Of a DNA stretch of 64,000 nucleotides, positions 1-8,587 are shown in pieces (the stretch's first letter is position 1; each line of letters begins with the position of its first letter). The DNA is from Geoalkalibacter ferrihydriticus DSM 17813. GTDB taxonomy: Bacteria > Desulfobacterota > Desulfuromonadia > Desulfuromonadales > Geoalkalibacteraceae. The translations under genes were made by a program, and so were the position numbers. The DNA is taken from the NCBI RefSeq assembly GCF_000820505.1, contig NZ_JWJD01000010.1, positions 44,450 to 108,449 of the forward strand. The letters run 5' to 3'. The notes under the pieces were generated by a model. That model made no database searches, was not told where the DNA came from, and was given only the letters and a program-made list of their open reading frames with translations.

Positions 1-660
1 TTTCTACAACTGACCAAGGACAGCTTACAAATCAGGTTTAATTCACCGCAGAGGACGCGAAGAGTGCAGAGAATGGCCTAGAGAGAAGCAAGAAAAAATC
101 TCAAGGATTTTCTCTGTGTCCTCGGCGTTCTCAGCGGTAAAGAATGCTTTGGGTTTGAAGGTTTTCTACAACTGACCAAGGACAGCTTACAAATCAGGTT
201 TAATTCACCGCAGAGGACGCGAAGAGTGCAGAGAATGGGCCTAGAGAGAAGCAAGAAAAAATCTCAAGGATTTTCTCTGTGTCCTCGGCGGTCTCAGCGG
301 TAAAGAATACTTTGGGTTTGAAGGTTTTCTACAACTGACCAAGGACAGCTTACAAATCAAGTTTAATTCACCGCAGAGGACGCGAAGATCGCAGAGAATG
401 GGCCTAGAGAGAAGCAAGAAAAAATCTCAAGGATTTTCTCTGTGTCCTCGGCGTTCTCAGCGGTAAAGAATGCTTTGGGTTTGAAGGTTTTCTACAACTG
501 ACCAAGGACAGCTTACAAATCAAGTTTAATTCACCGCAGAGGACGCGAAGATCGCAGAGAATGGGCCTAGAGAGAAGCAAGAAAAAATCTCAAGGATTTT
601 CTCTGTGTCCTCGGCGTTCTCAGCGGTAAAGAATACTTTGGGTTTGAAGGTTTTCAACAA
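1..660. repeat. Four tandem copies of a 162-163 bp repeat
   Basis: Near-identical units begin at 1, 163, 326 and 489, and a fifth degenerates at 652. Each unit holds an imperfect inverted pair: a left arm with TTCACCGCAGAGGACGCGAAG and a right arm with TCCTCGGCGTTCTCAGCGG, separated by an A-rich spacer and followed by a linker. Copies differ by only a few bases, so the amplification is recent. The array ends about 22 bases before the exosortase start and may supply its upstream region. It continues past the left edge of the window. The same family occurs at 4180-4653, 18074-18363 and 39152-39217. Confidence 0.95.
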
Positions 661-681
661 CTGACAACGGACAAGAATTTC

Positions 682-1533
682 ATGACAATTGCTCGACGTA
701 TTGATTTGACGACATTGGTAGGGGCAGGTTTGTTTACGGTGGCTTTTGGGTTGCTGTATCACCATGCCATTGCTTCCATGGTTAACGACTGGAGCATCGA
801 TCCCAACTATTCCCACGGTTTTCTGGTGCCGCTGATTTCGGGCTATTTCCTGTGGATGAAGCGTGAGCACCTGCTGGAAATGACCCCGCGCCGCTCGCTG
901 TTTGGTTTGCTGGTCGCCCTGGGCGGGCTGGCCATGTTCCTGGTGGGCAGCGTGGCGGGGGAGTCCTTTACGATCCGCATGTCCATGCTCGTGGTTTTGA
1001 GCGGCGCTTTGCTCTTTGCCTGCGGTTGGTCGATTTTTCGAGAGCTTGCATTTCCCCTGGGGTTTCTGGTGTTCATGGTTCCGCTGCCCTACATTCTTTA
1101 TGACAGCGTCGCTTTTCCCCTGCGCATGATGATTACCAACTATTCAGTGGAGATCATAAAGTTTCTCGGCATCGCAGTGATGCGCGAGGGGAATATCATC
1201 CATCTGACCAACACCTCGCTGGAAGTGGCCGATGCCTGCAGTGGCATTCGTTCGATCATTTCGCTGCTGGCCTTGGCGACGGCCATGGCCTACATGTTTT
1301 TCAAGCCCATGTGGAAGCGCATCGTCCTGGTGGCTCTGGCTATCCCCATGGCGATTTTCGCCAATGGCGTGCGCGTGGTCGGAACCGGGGTGCTCGCCAG
1401 CCGTTTCGGCCCCGAGGTGGCGCAGGGATTTTTTCACGAATTCGCCGGCTTGGCGGTGTTTGTCCTGGCCATGGCGATGCTGGTTGGGGCCGCCGGGATA
1501 TTGAGTTGGATCGGGAGGTCACGCAATGGGTAA
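682..1533 (+). CDS. xrtA: Exosortase (PEP-CTERM sorting transpeptidase)
   Basis: Polytopic inner-membrane cysteine protease/transpeptidase, the functional counterpart of sortase, that processes proteins carrying a C-terminal PEP-CTERM signal. About eight hydrophobic segments are visible. The family triad is present: Cys186 in ADACSGIR, Arg231 in NGVRVVG and His252 in FFHEFAG. Its 283 residues match the core domain without a fused EpsI part, and EpsI follows as a separate gene overlapping by 8 bp. No strong ribosome binding site precedes the ATG; the 163-bp repeat array ends just upstream. PrsK, PrsR and PEP-CTERM substrates nearby favour type A, but the subtype is an inference. Being an exosortase is secure. 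Confidence 0.93.
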   Translation: MTIARRIDLTTLVGAGLFTVAFGLLYHHAIASMVNDWSIDPNYSHGFLVPLISGYFLWMKREHLLEMTPRRSLFGLLVALGGLAMFLVGSVAGESFTIRMSMLVVLSGALLFACGWSIFRELAFPLGFLVFMVPLPYILYDSVAFPLRMMITNYSVEIIKFLGIAVMREGNIIHLTNTSLEVADACSGIRSIISLLALATAMAYMFFKPMWKRIVLVALAIPMAIFANGVRVVGTGVLASRFGPEVAQGFFHEFAGLAVFVLAMAMLVGAAGILSWIGRSRNG

Positions 1534-2152
1534 GCGTTTGTTGCTGGTGGGTTTGCTTGTTTTGGGTTTTGCGCTTTACGTGCAGGCGCGCCCCTTTCAC
1601 GACCGGGTGCCGATCAAGCAGGATCTGGCCACCTTTCCCATGCATATAGAGGATTGGCGGGCCGCTGATTTCTCGCTGAGTCCGGGAGTTTTGGAGCAAC
1701 TGCGCGTCACCAATTATCTGATGCGCGACTACCGCCGCGACAACGAATCGGTCAATGTCTACATCGGCTATTATGAAACTCAGCGCGAAGGCGCCCAGAT
1801 CCATTCGCCTCGACATTGTCTGCCCGGCAGCGGCTGGGTGCCGACAAGTCATACGACGCGCACTTTTGAGATCGAAGGGCAGCGGCCCATCCATCTAGTG
1901 CAGGCGGTCTATGAGAAGGATTCCTTTCACGAGGTTTTTCTTTACTGGTATCAGATGAAGGATGCCACCATCACCAACGAGTATCTGCTTAAAGCTCAGA
2001 TGGTGTTCAATTCACTAAAATACCGGCGCAATGATGCTGCGTTTATTCGCCTTTCGGCACCGGTGCGCACCACCTTGGAGGATACGGTCGCCACCATGGA
2101 AACGTTCATGGCGGATTTCGTGCCCCTGCTGGATGATTATCTGCCCGAGTGA
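1526..2152 (+). CDS. epsI: EpsI family exosortase-associated protein
   Basis: 208-residue protein with an N-terminal membrane anchor (residues 4-22) and a periplasmic domain typical of EpsI (DUF3485), found either fused to or next to exosortases. Visible family features are the GYYETQREGAQIHSPRHC stretch with its conserved His-Ser-Pro and Cys, and a later FLYWYQ motif. EpsI proteins are linked to exopolysaccharide or exosortase function but their biochemistry is not settled. The gene starts inside exosortase after a GGGAGG site and its stop overlaps the prsK start, so the three genes are translationally coupled. Confidence 0.9.
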   Translation: MGKRLLLVGLLVLGFALYVQARPFHDRVPIKQDLATFPMHIEDWRAADFSLSPGVLEQLRVTNYLMRDYRRDNESVNVYIGYYETQREGAQIHSPRHCLPGSGWVPTSHTTRTFEIEGQRPIHLVQAVYEKDSFHEVFLYWYQMKDATITNEYLLKAQMVFNSLKYRRNDAAFIRLSAPVRTTLEDTVATMETFMADFVPLLDDYLPE

Positions 2153-4173
2153 TGTCCCATCTTCTTCTCGTCATTGCTTCCATCACCGTTGCGCTGATTC
2201 TTTTCGGTCTGCTGCTGCGGCGCAAGCCCTCAGCAGCGATCATCGCCTTGATCGCTGCTCTTTGCGTGGCGCTGACTGTTGAAGTCATCGACCTGCTCGC
2301 CCTGCGTGATCCGCAAAATCTTGAAAGCTATAAGCGTTGGGGATTGCTGGCTGAGTCCCTGCTGCCCTTTACCTGGCTTCTGTATACCCTGAAATTCGGG
2401 CGTCTGCCGGGCTGGCGCAATATCTCCTGGTTGCAGCGCGTTGTGCTGGCGGCAGCGGCATTCATGCCGCTGCCGGTTTTGTTGCTGCCGGTGGGCGACT
2501 TTTTCTATTCTCCCGATTTCGGCGATGAATTGATCCTGTTTCTGGGTAATCCGGGTTATTACTTTTTTATCGGCATTTTGCTTTTTCTGATCGTTGCTCT
2601 GGTCAATCTCGAAGTGACTCTGATGAGTTCGCCGCGGCCCGAGCGCTGGAAGATCAAGTACGAAATCATCGGCGCCGGCCTGGTTATCGCCTTTTTCCTC
2701 GTCTACTACAGCCAGAGCCTGCTGTATCGTTCCATCGACATGAGTCTTGCGCCGGCGCGGGCGGTTTTATTCATCTCCGCCATTGGATTCATTGCTTATT
2801 CGCGTTTGCGGCGCGGCGAGGCACCTAGCCTTCGCCTTTCACCCGACATGGCCTATCGCTCGGTGGTCGTGTTTATCATCGGTGTTTATTTTCTCGTTAT
2901 CGCTCTGCTGGGCGAGGGACTGCGCTACTTCGGCGAATCTACCCAGCGCAACTTTTTCATTACGGTCACTCTGATCGGCAGCGTAGCGGTTTTGGCTATC
3001 CTGCTTTCGGAGAAGGCCCGGCGCAAGATCCGCGTTTTTCTGCACAAGCATTTCTATCGCAGCAAATTCGACTATCGGCAGCAATGGTTGGATTTTACTC
3101 AGTGCTTGACCCAACCGCGTGACGCGCGCGAATTGCACCAGGCCATATTGGGTTTTTACTGTGCAACCTTTGGGTTTCGCGGGGCAAGCCTGTTTCTGAC
3201 GGACGATGAAGGGCGCTTTTTCGATCTTGTCGGGTTTTTTGAACGTGCCGCCTGGCGTGAAAAGGTTGCAGGGGATGGGCCGGTGATTGAGCGGCTGAGA
3301 GAAGGTGACTGGATCGTCGCTTTGGGCGAAATCCGCCTTGAGGGGGTGACTTCGCCTCTGATCGATTCTGGTTTGGCCTTTCTTGTCCCCCTGTTGTCCG
3401 AACATCGTCTGGAGGGATTTATTGCATTGGAGGGGCGAATAAATCCGGACGAAGTGCTGACCTATGAAGACTATGACCTGATGAAAGTTCTGGCTCGCCA
3501 ATCGACGGCTGCCATCCTGAACCTGCGCCTGTCCGCGGAACTTTCAGCTGCTCGCGAAATGGAACTTATGGGCCGCGTTTCGGCTTTTGTCATGCACGAT
3601 CTGAAAAACCTGGTGTCGAACCTGGGAATGGTGGTGGATAACGCCGAAAACTATCTGGATGATCCGGAGTTCCAGGTCGACATGCTCGATACCCTGCGCG
3701 GCACCGTGGGCAAGATGAAGGGACTGATTCAGCATCTACGCACCTTGCAGGAAAAACCCCTGTTGGAGCGGCGCAAATGCAATCTACGCCAAGTCGTGGA
3801 TGAGGCGCTGGGCAGCCTGAGCTTATCGAATGTCAGGGTGAGCGGCAACGGTGTCGAAGCCGATATCGATGCCGAAGAGATCCAGAAGGTGGTGCTCAAT
3901 CTGGTCCTGAACGCCATTGAAGCCGGCGGCAAAAACCAACCCGTATGGGTCGAAGTCGGCGACGACCAGGCCTGCATCCGCGTGCGCGACGAAGGCTGCG
4001 GCATGAGCGAGGAATTCATCCGCACCCGCCTTTTCAAACCTTTCGAGACCACGAAGAAAAAAGGTTTCGGCATCGGCCTCTATCAATGCAAGCACATCGT
4101 CGAAGCCCACGGCGGACGAATCGAAGTGCGTAGCGCGGAGGGTGAGGGTACGGAGTTTACTGTAATGTTTTGA
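2149..4173 (+). CDS. prsK: PEP-CTERM system sensor histidine kinase PrsK
   Basis: Membrane histidine kinase of exosortase loci. The first roughly 300 residues form eight or so transmembrane helices; a GAF-like segment follows (about 335-475), then the phospho-acceptor region with VMHDLKNLVSNLGM (His483) and a HATPase domain (NLVLNAIEAGG, DEGCGM, GFGIGLYQCKHIVEAHGG). The membrane input plus GAF layout is that of PrsK. Starts possible are GTG 2149, overlapping the epsI stop, or ATG 2152. Its partner PrsR is normally the next gene but here a GxxExxY gene lies between them. It probably phosphorylates PrsR to control sigma-54 promoters of exported proteins. Confidence 0.92.
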   Translation: MMSHLLLVIASITVALILFGLLLRRKPSAAIIALIAALCVALTVEVIDLLALRDPQNLESYKRWGLLAESLLPFTWLLYTLKFGRLPGWRNISWLQRVVLAAAAFMPLPVLLLPVGDFFYSPDFGDELILFLGNPGYYFFIGILLFLIVALVNLEVTLMSSPRPERWKIKYEIIGAGLVIAFFLVYYSQSLLYRSIDMSLAPARAVLFISAIGFIAYSRLRRGEAPSLRLSPDMAYRSVVVFIIGVYFLVIALLGEGLRYFGESTQRNFFITVTLIGSVAVLAILLSEKARRKIRVFLHKHFYRSKFDYRQQWLDFTQCLTQPRDARELHQAILGFYCATFGFRGASLFLTDDEGRFFDLVGFFERAAWREKVAGDGPVIERLREGDWIVALGEIRLEGVTSPLIDSGLAFLVPLLSEHRLEGFIALEGRINPDEVLTYEDYDLMKVLARQSTAAILNLRLSAELSAAREMELMGRVSAFVMHDLKNLVSNLGMVVDNAENYLDDPEFQVDMLDTLRGTVGKMKGLIQHLRTLQEKPLLERRKCNLRQVVDEALGSLSLSNVRVSGNGVEADIDAEEIQKVVLNLVLNAIEAGGKNQPVWVEVGDDQACIRVRDEGCGMSEEFIRTRLFKPFETTKKKGFGIGLYQCKHIVEAHGGRIEVRSAEGEGTEFTVMF

Positions 4174-4179
4174 ATTTTT

Positions 4180-4212
4180 TTCACCGCGGAGAGCGCTGAG
4201 TACGCGGAGAAA
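4180..4212. repeat. Left arm of palindromic repeat flanking the GxxExxY gene
   Basis: The block starting TTCACCGCGGAGAGCGCTGA lies 7 bases after the prsK stop. It pairs in inverted orientation with 4620-4653 and belongs to the same family as the units at 1-660, 18 kb and 39 kb. The two arms bracket a complete coding sequence. Confidence 0.85.
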
Positions 4213-4238
4213 AACCTGGAGGGGGAAACTGATTTTTT

Positions 4239-4610
4239 ATGGAAAATATTACGGAAAAGATTATTGGGTGCGCAATTAAAGTGCATCAGGAATTAGGTCC
4301 TGGCCTTTTGGAATCCACATATGAAAAATGTTTTGTTCATGAGCTTTTGGCAGAAGGGCTTTTTGTAGAGGTGCAAAAAGAGTTGCCTGTCTTTTATCGT
4401 GGGGTAAATCTTGAATGTGGTTACCGAATCGATATCCTAGTAAATCGTGAGGTTGTCGTCGAGTTGAAATCCGTTGATGCTATTTTGCCTATCCATCAGG
4501 CTCAGATTCTCTCATATTTGAAGTTGTCAGGGTGTAAAATTGGCTTATTGATCAACTTTAACGTCACTATGCTCAAGCAAGGCATACGTCGTTTGGTAAA
4601 TAATTTTTAA
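4239..4610 (+). CDS. GxxExxY protein, PD-(D/E)XK nuclease-like
   Basis: 123-residue protein of the GxxExxY family (PDDEXK_3 superfamily). The signature G-L-L-E-S-T-Y follows VHQELGP, and a nuclease-like core is visible: Asp in YRIDILV and Glu-Leu-Lys in VVVELKS, as expected for a metal-dependent PD-(D/E)XK fold. The biological role of the family is not established. The gene sits between prsK and prsR, exactly within two inverted arms of the dispersed repeat, and is somewhat more AT-rich than its neighbours. A GGAGGGGG block precedes the ATG by about 13 bases, a long spacing. It may be a cargo or mobility gene of the repeat rather than part of PEP-CTERM control. Confidence 0.88.
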   Translation: MENITEKIIGCAIKVHQELGPGLLESTYEKCFVHELLAEGLFVEVQKELPVFYRGVNLECGYRIDILVNREVVVELKSVDAILPIHQAQILSYLKLSGCKIGLLINFNVTMLKQGIRRLVNNF

Positions 4611-4619
4611 ACTCAGGTT

Positions 4620-4653
4620 TGCTCAGCGTTCTTTGCGCTCTCAGCGGTGAAAA
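4620..4653. repeat. Right arm of palindromic repeat flanking the GxxExxY gene
   Basis: CTCAGCGTTCTTTGCGCTCT continuing into CAGCGGTGAAAAA is the inverted partner of 4180-4212. It ends about 4 bases before the prsR ATG, so the repeat itself forms the leader and weak ribosome site (CGGTGA) of prsR. Confidence 0.85.
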
Positions 4654-4656
4654 ATA

Positions 4657-6045
4657 ATGGAAAAGTTACTGATTATTGATGACAGCGAAGAAATTCGCAA
4701 GCAGCTCAAATGGGGCCTGGGTAAGGACTACCAGGTTTTTCTTGCAGGTGATGTCGAGGAGGGGCTGGGGCTGTTTCGTAAGCATCGGCCGCGGGTGTTG
4801 ACTCTTGATCTGGGGTTGCCGCCTGATGCCGATGGAGCGACGGAAGGGCTGCGTTGCCTGGGGGAAATTCTCAAAGAGAATTTTCGTACCAAGGTGATCA
4901 TGGTCACCGGCAACGAGGAGCGCCAAAACGCGTTGAAAGCCATCGAGATCGGCGCTTACGATTTTTACCAGAAACCCATCGAGCTGGCTGAAATCAAGGT
5001 CATTTTGCGCCGCGCTTTTCATCTGGCCGAACTTGAAGAGGAAAATCGCCGCCTGCAGAAATCCGCCGTGCATGGGTTGCCGGTCATGGCCGGGTTGTTC
5101 GGTCAGTGTTTGCAGATGCAGCAGGTGTTCACCACCATCCGCAAGGTGGCTTCGGCCGACGTGCCGGTACTGGTGCTGGGTGAAAGCGGCACGGGCAAGG
5201 AACTGGTGGCTAAGGCCATTCACGGGGAAAGCCTGCGGCAAGAGGGACCATTTGTCCCGATCAATTGCGGGGCGATTCCGGAAAATCTTCTGGAATCCGA
5301 ATTGTTTGGCCACGAAAAAGGCGCCTTCACCGGAGCGCAGGCACGCATTCAGGGCAAGGTGGAATTCGCCCATAAGGGAACGCTTTTTCTTGATGAAATT
5401 GGGGAAATGCCGCCGCTATTGCAGGTGAAACTGCTGCGTTTTCTGCAGGATCACACCATTCAGAGGGTCGGCGGTCGCGACACCATAGAGGTTGATGCGC
5501 GCATCGTTGCCGCGACCAATATCGATATGGATCAGGCTATTGCCCAAGGCGAGTTCCGCGAGGATTTGTTCTACCGCATCGGCGTGATTACCATCAATCT
5601 GCCGCCCCTGCGCGAAAGGGGCGAGGACATTTTGCTGCTATCCAGTCTTTTTCTGCATCGCTACGCCGAAGAGTATGGTCGGCCGGTTAAGAGCTTCAGC
5701 GGTGAGGCTCAAAAAGCCTTGCGCTCTTACGAATGGCCGGGAAACGTGCGGGAATTGGAGAACAAGATCAAACGTGCGGTTATCATGGCCGAGAAAGGCC
5801 AGATTGAACCGGGCGATCTGAATCTGGGCATAGGCGAGGGGGGAGCGGTGCGACTGGGTGAGCTCAATTTTGAGGGAATGACTCTCAAGGATGCGCGGGA
5901 CCTGGTGGAGCGAGACATGGTGTTGAGCACTCTGAATCGCGAGGGCGGCAATATCGCCAAGACCAGCGATATCCTCGGCGTGAGTCGTCCGACTCTTTAT
6001 GACCTGCTGAAAAAACATAATTTGCAGGGTGCTGCGGGGAAATGA
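4657..6045 (+). CDS. prsR: PEP-CTERM-box sigma-54 response regulator PrsR
   Basis: 462-residue NtrC-type activator. The receiver domain (1-125) has Asp51 in LTLDLGLPP; the AAA+ domain (about 150-385) carries GESGTGKELVAKAIH, the sigma-54 contact loop GAFTGA and Walker B LFLDEIGEMPP; the C-terminus ends in a Fis-type helix-turn-helix (GNIAKTSDILGVSRPTLYDLL). The arrangement with exosortase and PrsK identifies it as PrsR. It should remodel sigma-54 polymerase at promoters of PEP-CTERM genes, and a good sigma-54 promoter is present in front of the PEP-CTERM gene at 10.75-11.5 kb. Its native operon link with prsK is interrupted by the GxxExxY insertion. Confidence 0.92.
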   Translation: MEKLLIIDDSEEIRKQLKWGLGKDYQVFLAGDVEEGLGLFRKHRPRVLTLDLGLPPDADGATEGLRCLGEILKENFRTKVIMVTGNEERQNALKAIEIGAYDFYQKPIELAEIKVILRRAFHLAELEEENRRLQKSAVHGLPVMAGLFGQCLQMQQVFTTIRKVASADVPVLVLGESGTGKELVAKAIHGESLRQEGPFVPINCGAIPENLLESELFGHEKGAFTGAQARIQGKVEFAHKGTLFLDEIGEMPPLLQVKLLRFLQDHTIQRVGGRDTIEVDARIVAATNIDMDQAIAQGEFREDLFYRIGVITINLPPLRERGEDILLLSSLFLHRYAEEYGRPVKSFSGEAQKALRSYEWPGNVRELENKIKRAVIMAEKGQIEPGDLNLGIGEGGAVRLGELNFEGMTLKDARDLVERDMVLSTLNREGGNIAKTSDILGVSRPTLYDLLKKHNLQGAAGK

Positions 6046-6056
6046 CGCGATGCATC

Positions 6057-6120
6057 CCGTAGGGGCGACGCATGCCTCGCCCTTGCCTTGCCCGAGGCGA
6101 CGCATGCGTAGCCCCTACGG
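6057..6120. repeat. Imperfect palindrome between convergent genes
   Basis: CCGTAGGGGCGACGCATGC and GCATGCGTAGCCCCTACGG form an inverted pair with one mismatch over about 18 bp, around a GC-rich loop with a second CCTCG/CGAGG pair. It lies between prsR and the convergent kinase gene, and its right arm contains the stop codon of the latter (6115-6117). It may be a repetitive extragenic palindrome and may act as a transcription barrier. Confidence 0.8.
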
Positions 6121-8370
6121 TTCAACCACCTCTGCAAAGACCTCCACCAAGGCTGGATCAAACTGGCTGCCTGCCTTTCTGCGTAGTTCCTCCAGAGCTT
6201 TTTCTTCAGACATCTTTTTTCGGTAAGGACGATCTTCGGTCATGGCGCACCAGGCGTCGATGATGGCGAGAACACGCGAGAACAGTGGGATTCTCTCGCC
6301 TTTGAGCCCTTCGGGATAACCGCTGCCGTCATACCATTCGTGATGGTGCAGAATGGCGGTACGCACCTCCTGCGCGTATTCAATATCTTTGAGCAGATCG
6401 ACGCTGGCGTGGGGATGGATGCGCAGGGTACTGACTTCAGAGGCGGAGAGCTTCTTGGTTTTTCCCAATACGCTGTCATCGATGAGCATCAATCCGAGGT
6501 CATAGACCAGGGACAGATAAAGCCCCACACTTCGCTGTTCTTCTCCGATGCCGATTTTGTCGAGCAGCTGACCCATCAGCTCTTGCCGGCGGAGATTTTT
6601 CCCCATGGATTTTTTCTCGGCGCCGACCAGGTTGTCAAAAGAGGCGATAATGCGGCGCAGATCTTCTTCGGTATGACCGTCTTCGTGTAAGGTCTCGATT
6701 AGGTGGGCAATGCGTTGGCTGAGTACCGAGGCAATCTGAAGGTCGGCTTCCGAGAAGGGATCGCCTGACTTTTTATTGTTGAGATTGATGACCCCGACGG
6801 TGTTTCCGCCGATTATAAGAGGCAGTGACATGAAAGAGGGTGTCGTGTATTGAGCCGCCAGGGGGCTTGCGGCGAAGCGGGGATCTTCACGGATATCTTT
6901 GACCAGCAGGGGTTTGCCTTCGTGGGCAACCCAGCCGGCAATGCGCTCGCCGACGCGGATGCGGGTCTTTTTGATAATATCGGCGTCGAGTCCTCGGGCG
7001 CTGCGGATAATCAGATCCTGAGTGAGTTCGTCGCTGAGCATGATCGAGCAGGTGTTGACGGCGAGCAATTCGGAGATGAAATCGAGAAACAGATCCATGC
7101 TTGTATTGACGGCCGCCTCGATACGCTGGCGAGCGCCTCGGGGAATATGGATGCTTACGGAAAACCCTTCGGCGGTATTGGCGACCTCGAATTGCCAGTT
7201 GTGGACTTCGGCGGATTTCTTCGCCAGATAGAGCTTGAGGTTTTCATCGGAGCGCTCAGGATCGAACATGGTGCGCGAGGAGAAAAAGTAATCGGCTGTT
7301 TCCTCGGGAAGTTTGCGGTCGGTGGTCATGGTCAGCAGAATATGGCTGTTTTGTCGGCCGGTGAATTTCAGGTGACAACCGCTCTCCAAGTGCGGCAGGA
7401 TGCCTTCGAGAAGATTGATGAAAAATTGCGCCACCATGACCTTATCACCGGCAACATCGGGAATGTCCGCCGCGAAATCAACCTGAACCTTGATGTCCTT
7501 GCGACTGAACTTGGCCTTGAGCAATCGGGATTCGAGGGTCTCGCGCAGCGCCCGTTCGATGTTGATGATGGTGCGGTGCATGACGCGTGACTCGTCTTCA
7601 ACGCGCAGGAAATCGAGTTGGTTCTCAACGATATGTATCATTTTATCGATTTCGAGAGTGAGAATATCCATGAACTCGCGAAAGTCGCCGCCGTCGAGCT
7701 TGTCTGAGTTGCGCAGGTAATAGACCGCGCCTTTGGTCGAGTTAAGGGGGGTGCGCAATTCGTGGCTCACCCGGGTGAGGAATTCGGTTTTGGCCAGGGA
7801 CGCTTCGATGAGTTTGCGATTGACCTCTTCGTGCTCGGCGGCCTTGGCTTTGAGCTGATTGACGAGAAAGGCGTTTTTCAAAGCAATGGCGGCCTGGTTG
7901 GCGATGATCTGGATAAGGATGAACTCTTCTTCGGTGAAGGGTTCGCCACTTTTCTTGTCGTTGATGTTGAGAACCCCGAGCAGTTTTGTTTTACCGATGA
8001 TGGGGCAGGAGACGAAGGAGCGGGTTTTGTAGCGGTCGCGCGTCTTGGAAAAGCGCGGATCGCTGGCGATGTCGGCAACCAGTACGGCCTCGCGTGTCTG
8101 GGCCACTTGGCCGGCGATGCCTTCGCCGATGGCTGCGCGGTAGCTGCGCGCCAGATTTTCATCCAGCCCGCGACAGGTGAAGATAGAGAGCTGCTGTTGA
8201 TCGTTGGCCAGCATCAGCGAACCTTTTTCGGCCCCCGTATGATTGATGGCCAGGTCGAGCATGATGTTGGCGATGGCACTGATGTTGTCGGAAAGAATAA
8301 TGGCGCTGGAGATCTCTTGCAGGATCTCCAGTTTTTTTTCGCAGAGGTCTTTGGAGGCGAAGTCAGCCAT
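6115..8370 (-). CDS. GAF / histidine-kinase / GAF / HD-GYP-like sensor
   Basis: 751-residue cytoplasmic signalling protein without clear membrane helices. Order: GAF domain (about 15-170), HisKA-type helix with VSHELRTPLNS (about 205), a HATPase-like segment whose G-boxes are poorly recognisable, a second GAF (about 415-560), and a C-terminal HD-GYP-like domain (about 600-745). The last keeps HHHEWYDGSGYPEG and DRPYRKK, but the HD dyad position reads YDLGL instead of HDIGK, so phosphodiesterase activity is doubtful. A sigma-54 type promoter lies 75-90 bases upstream at 8445-8460. No clear ribosome site was seen, so the start is less certain. It may sense a small ligand and relay it, or bind rather than hydrolyse c-di-GMP. 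Confidence 0.82.
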   Translation of the reverse strand: MADFASKDLCEKKLEILQEISSAIILSDNISAIANIMLDLAINHTGAEKGSLMLANDQQQLSIFTCRGLDENLARSYRAAIGEGIAGQVAQTREAVLVADIASDPRFSKTRDRYKTRSFVSCPIIGKTKLLGVLNINDKKSGEPFTEEEFILIQIIANQAAIALKNAFLVNQLKAKAAEHEEVNRKLIEASLAKTEFLTRVSHELRTPLNSTKGAVYYLRNSDKLDGGDFREFMDILTLEIDKMIHIVENQLDFLRVEDESRVMHRTIINIERALRETLESRLLKAKFSRKDIKVQVDFAADIPDVAGDKVMVAQFFINLLEGILPHLESGCHLKFTGRQNSHILLTMTTDRKLPEETADYFFSSRTMFDPERSDENLKLYLAKKSAEVHNWQFEVANTAEGFSVSIHIPRGARQRIEAAVNTSMDLFLDFISELLAVNTCSIMLSDELTQDLIIRSARGLDADIIKKTRIRVGERIAGWVAHEGKPLLVKDIREDPRFAASPLAAQYTTPSFMSLPLIIGGNTVGVINLNNKKSGDPFSEADLQIASVLSQRIAHLIETLHEDGHTEEDLRRIIASFDNLVGAEKKSMGKNLRRQELMGQLLDKIGIGEEQRSVGLYLSLVYDLGLMLIDDSVLGKTKKLSASEVSTLRIHPHASVDLLKDIEYAQEVRTAILHHHEWYDGSGYPEGLKGERIPLFSRVLAIIDAWCAMTEDRPYRKKMSEEKALEELRRKAGSQFDPALVEVFAEVVEP

Positions 8371-8444
8371 AGGTTACTCGGAGGTTTGAAGTGGCGACGG
8401 CCCCGCGATTATTCTGGCGACGCAAGGTACTACACGAGTAAGGC

Positions 8445-8460
8445 TGCAAAACACATGCCT
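8445..8460 (-). promoter_or_regulatory. Candidate sigma-54 promoter of the GAF/HD-GYP gene
   Basis: On the minus strand AGGCATGTGTTTTGCA has the -24 GG and -12 GC separated by exactly 10 bases and a full TTGCA -12 box. Transcription would start near 8434, about 64 bases before the ATG at 8370. Confidence 0.6.
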
Positions 8461-8587
8461 GATTACGGTTTTGTTTGGCTGGGCAGAGCTTTTAAGTGTT
8501 TGTTTTTAATATTAAATAGGCTGAAAAAATATTGCTTGCCTTAAAAAAATGACGCTTTTTAAAAAGTCGTTTTTCTCTTTTATGTAA

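Noticed and set aside
1-660. CRISPR array
   Set aside because: Units are 162-163 bp and contiguous, nearly identical throughout, without unique spacers or cas genes.
526-870. Minus-strand ORF over the repeat array and exosortase start
   Set aside because: It consists of repeat sequence and antisense to exosortase, with no start signal.
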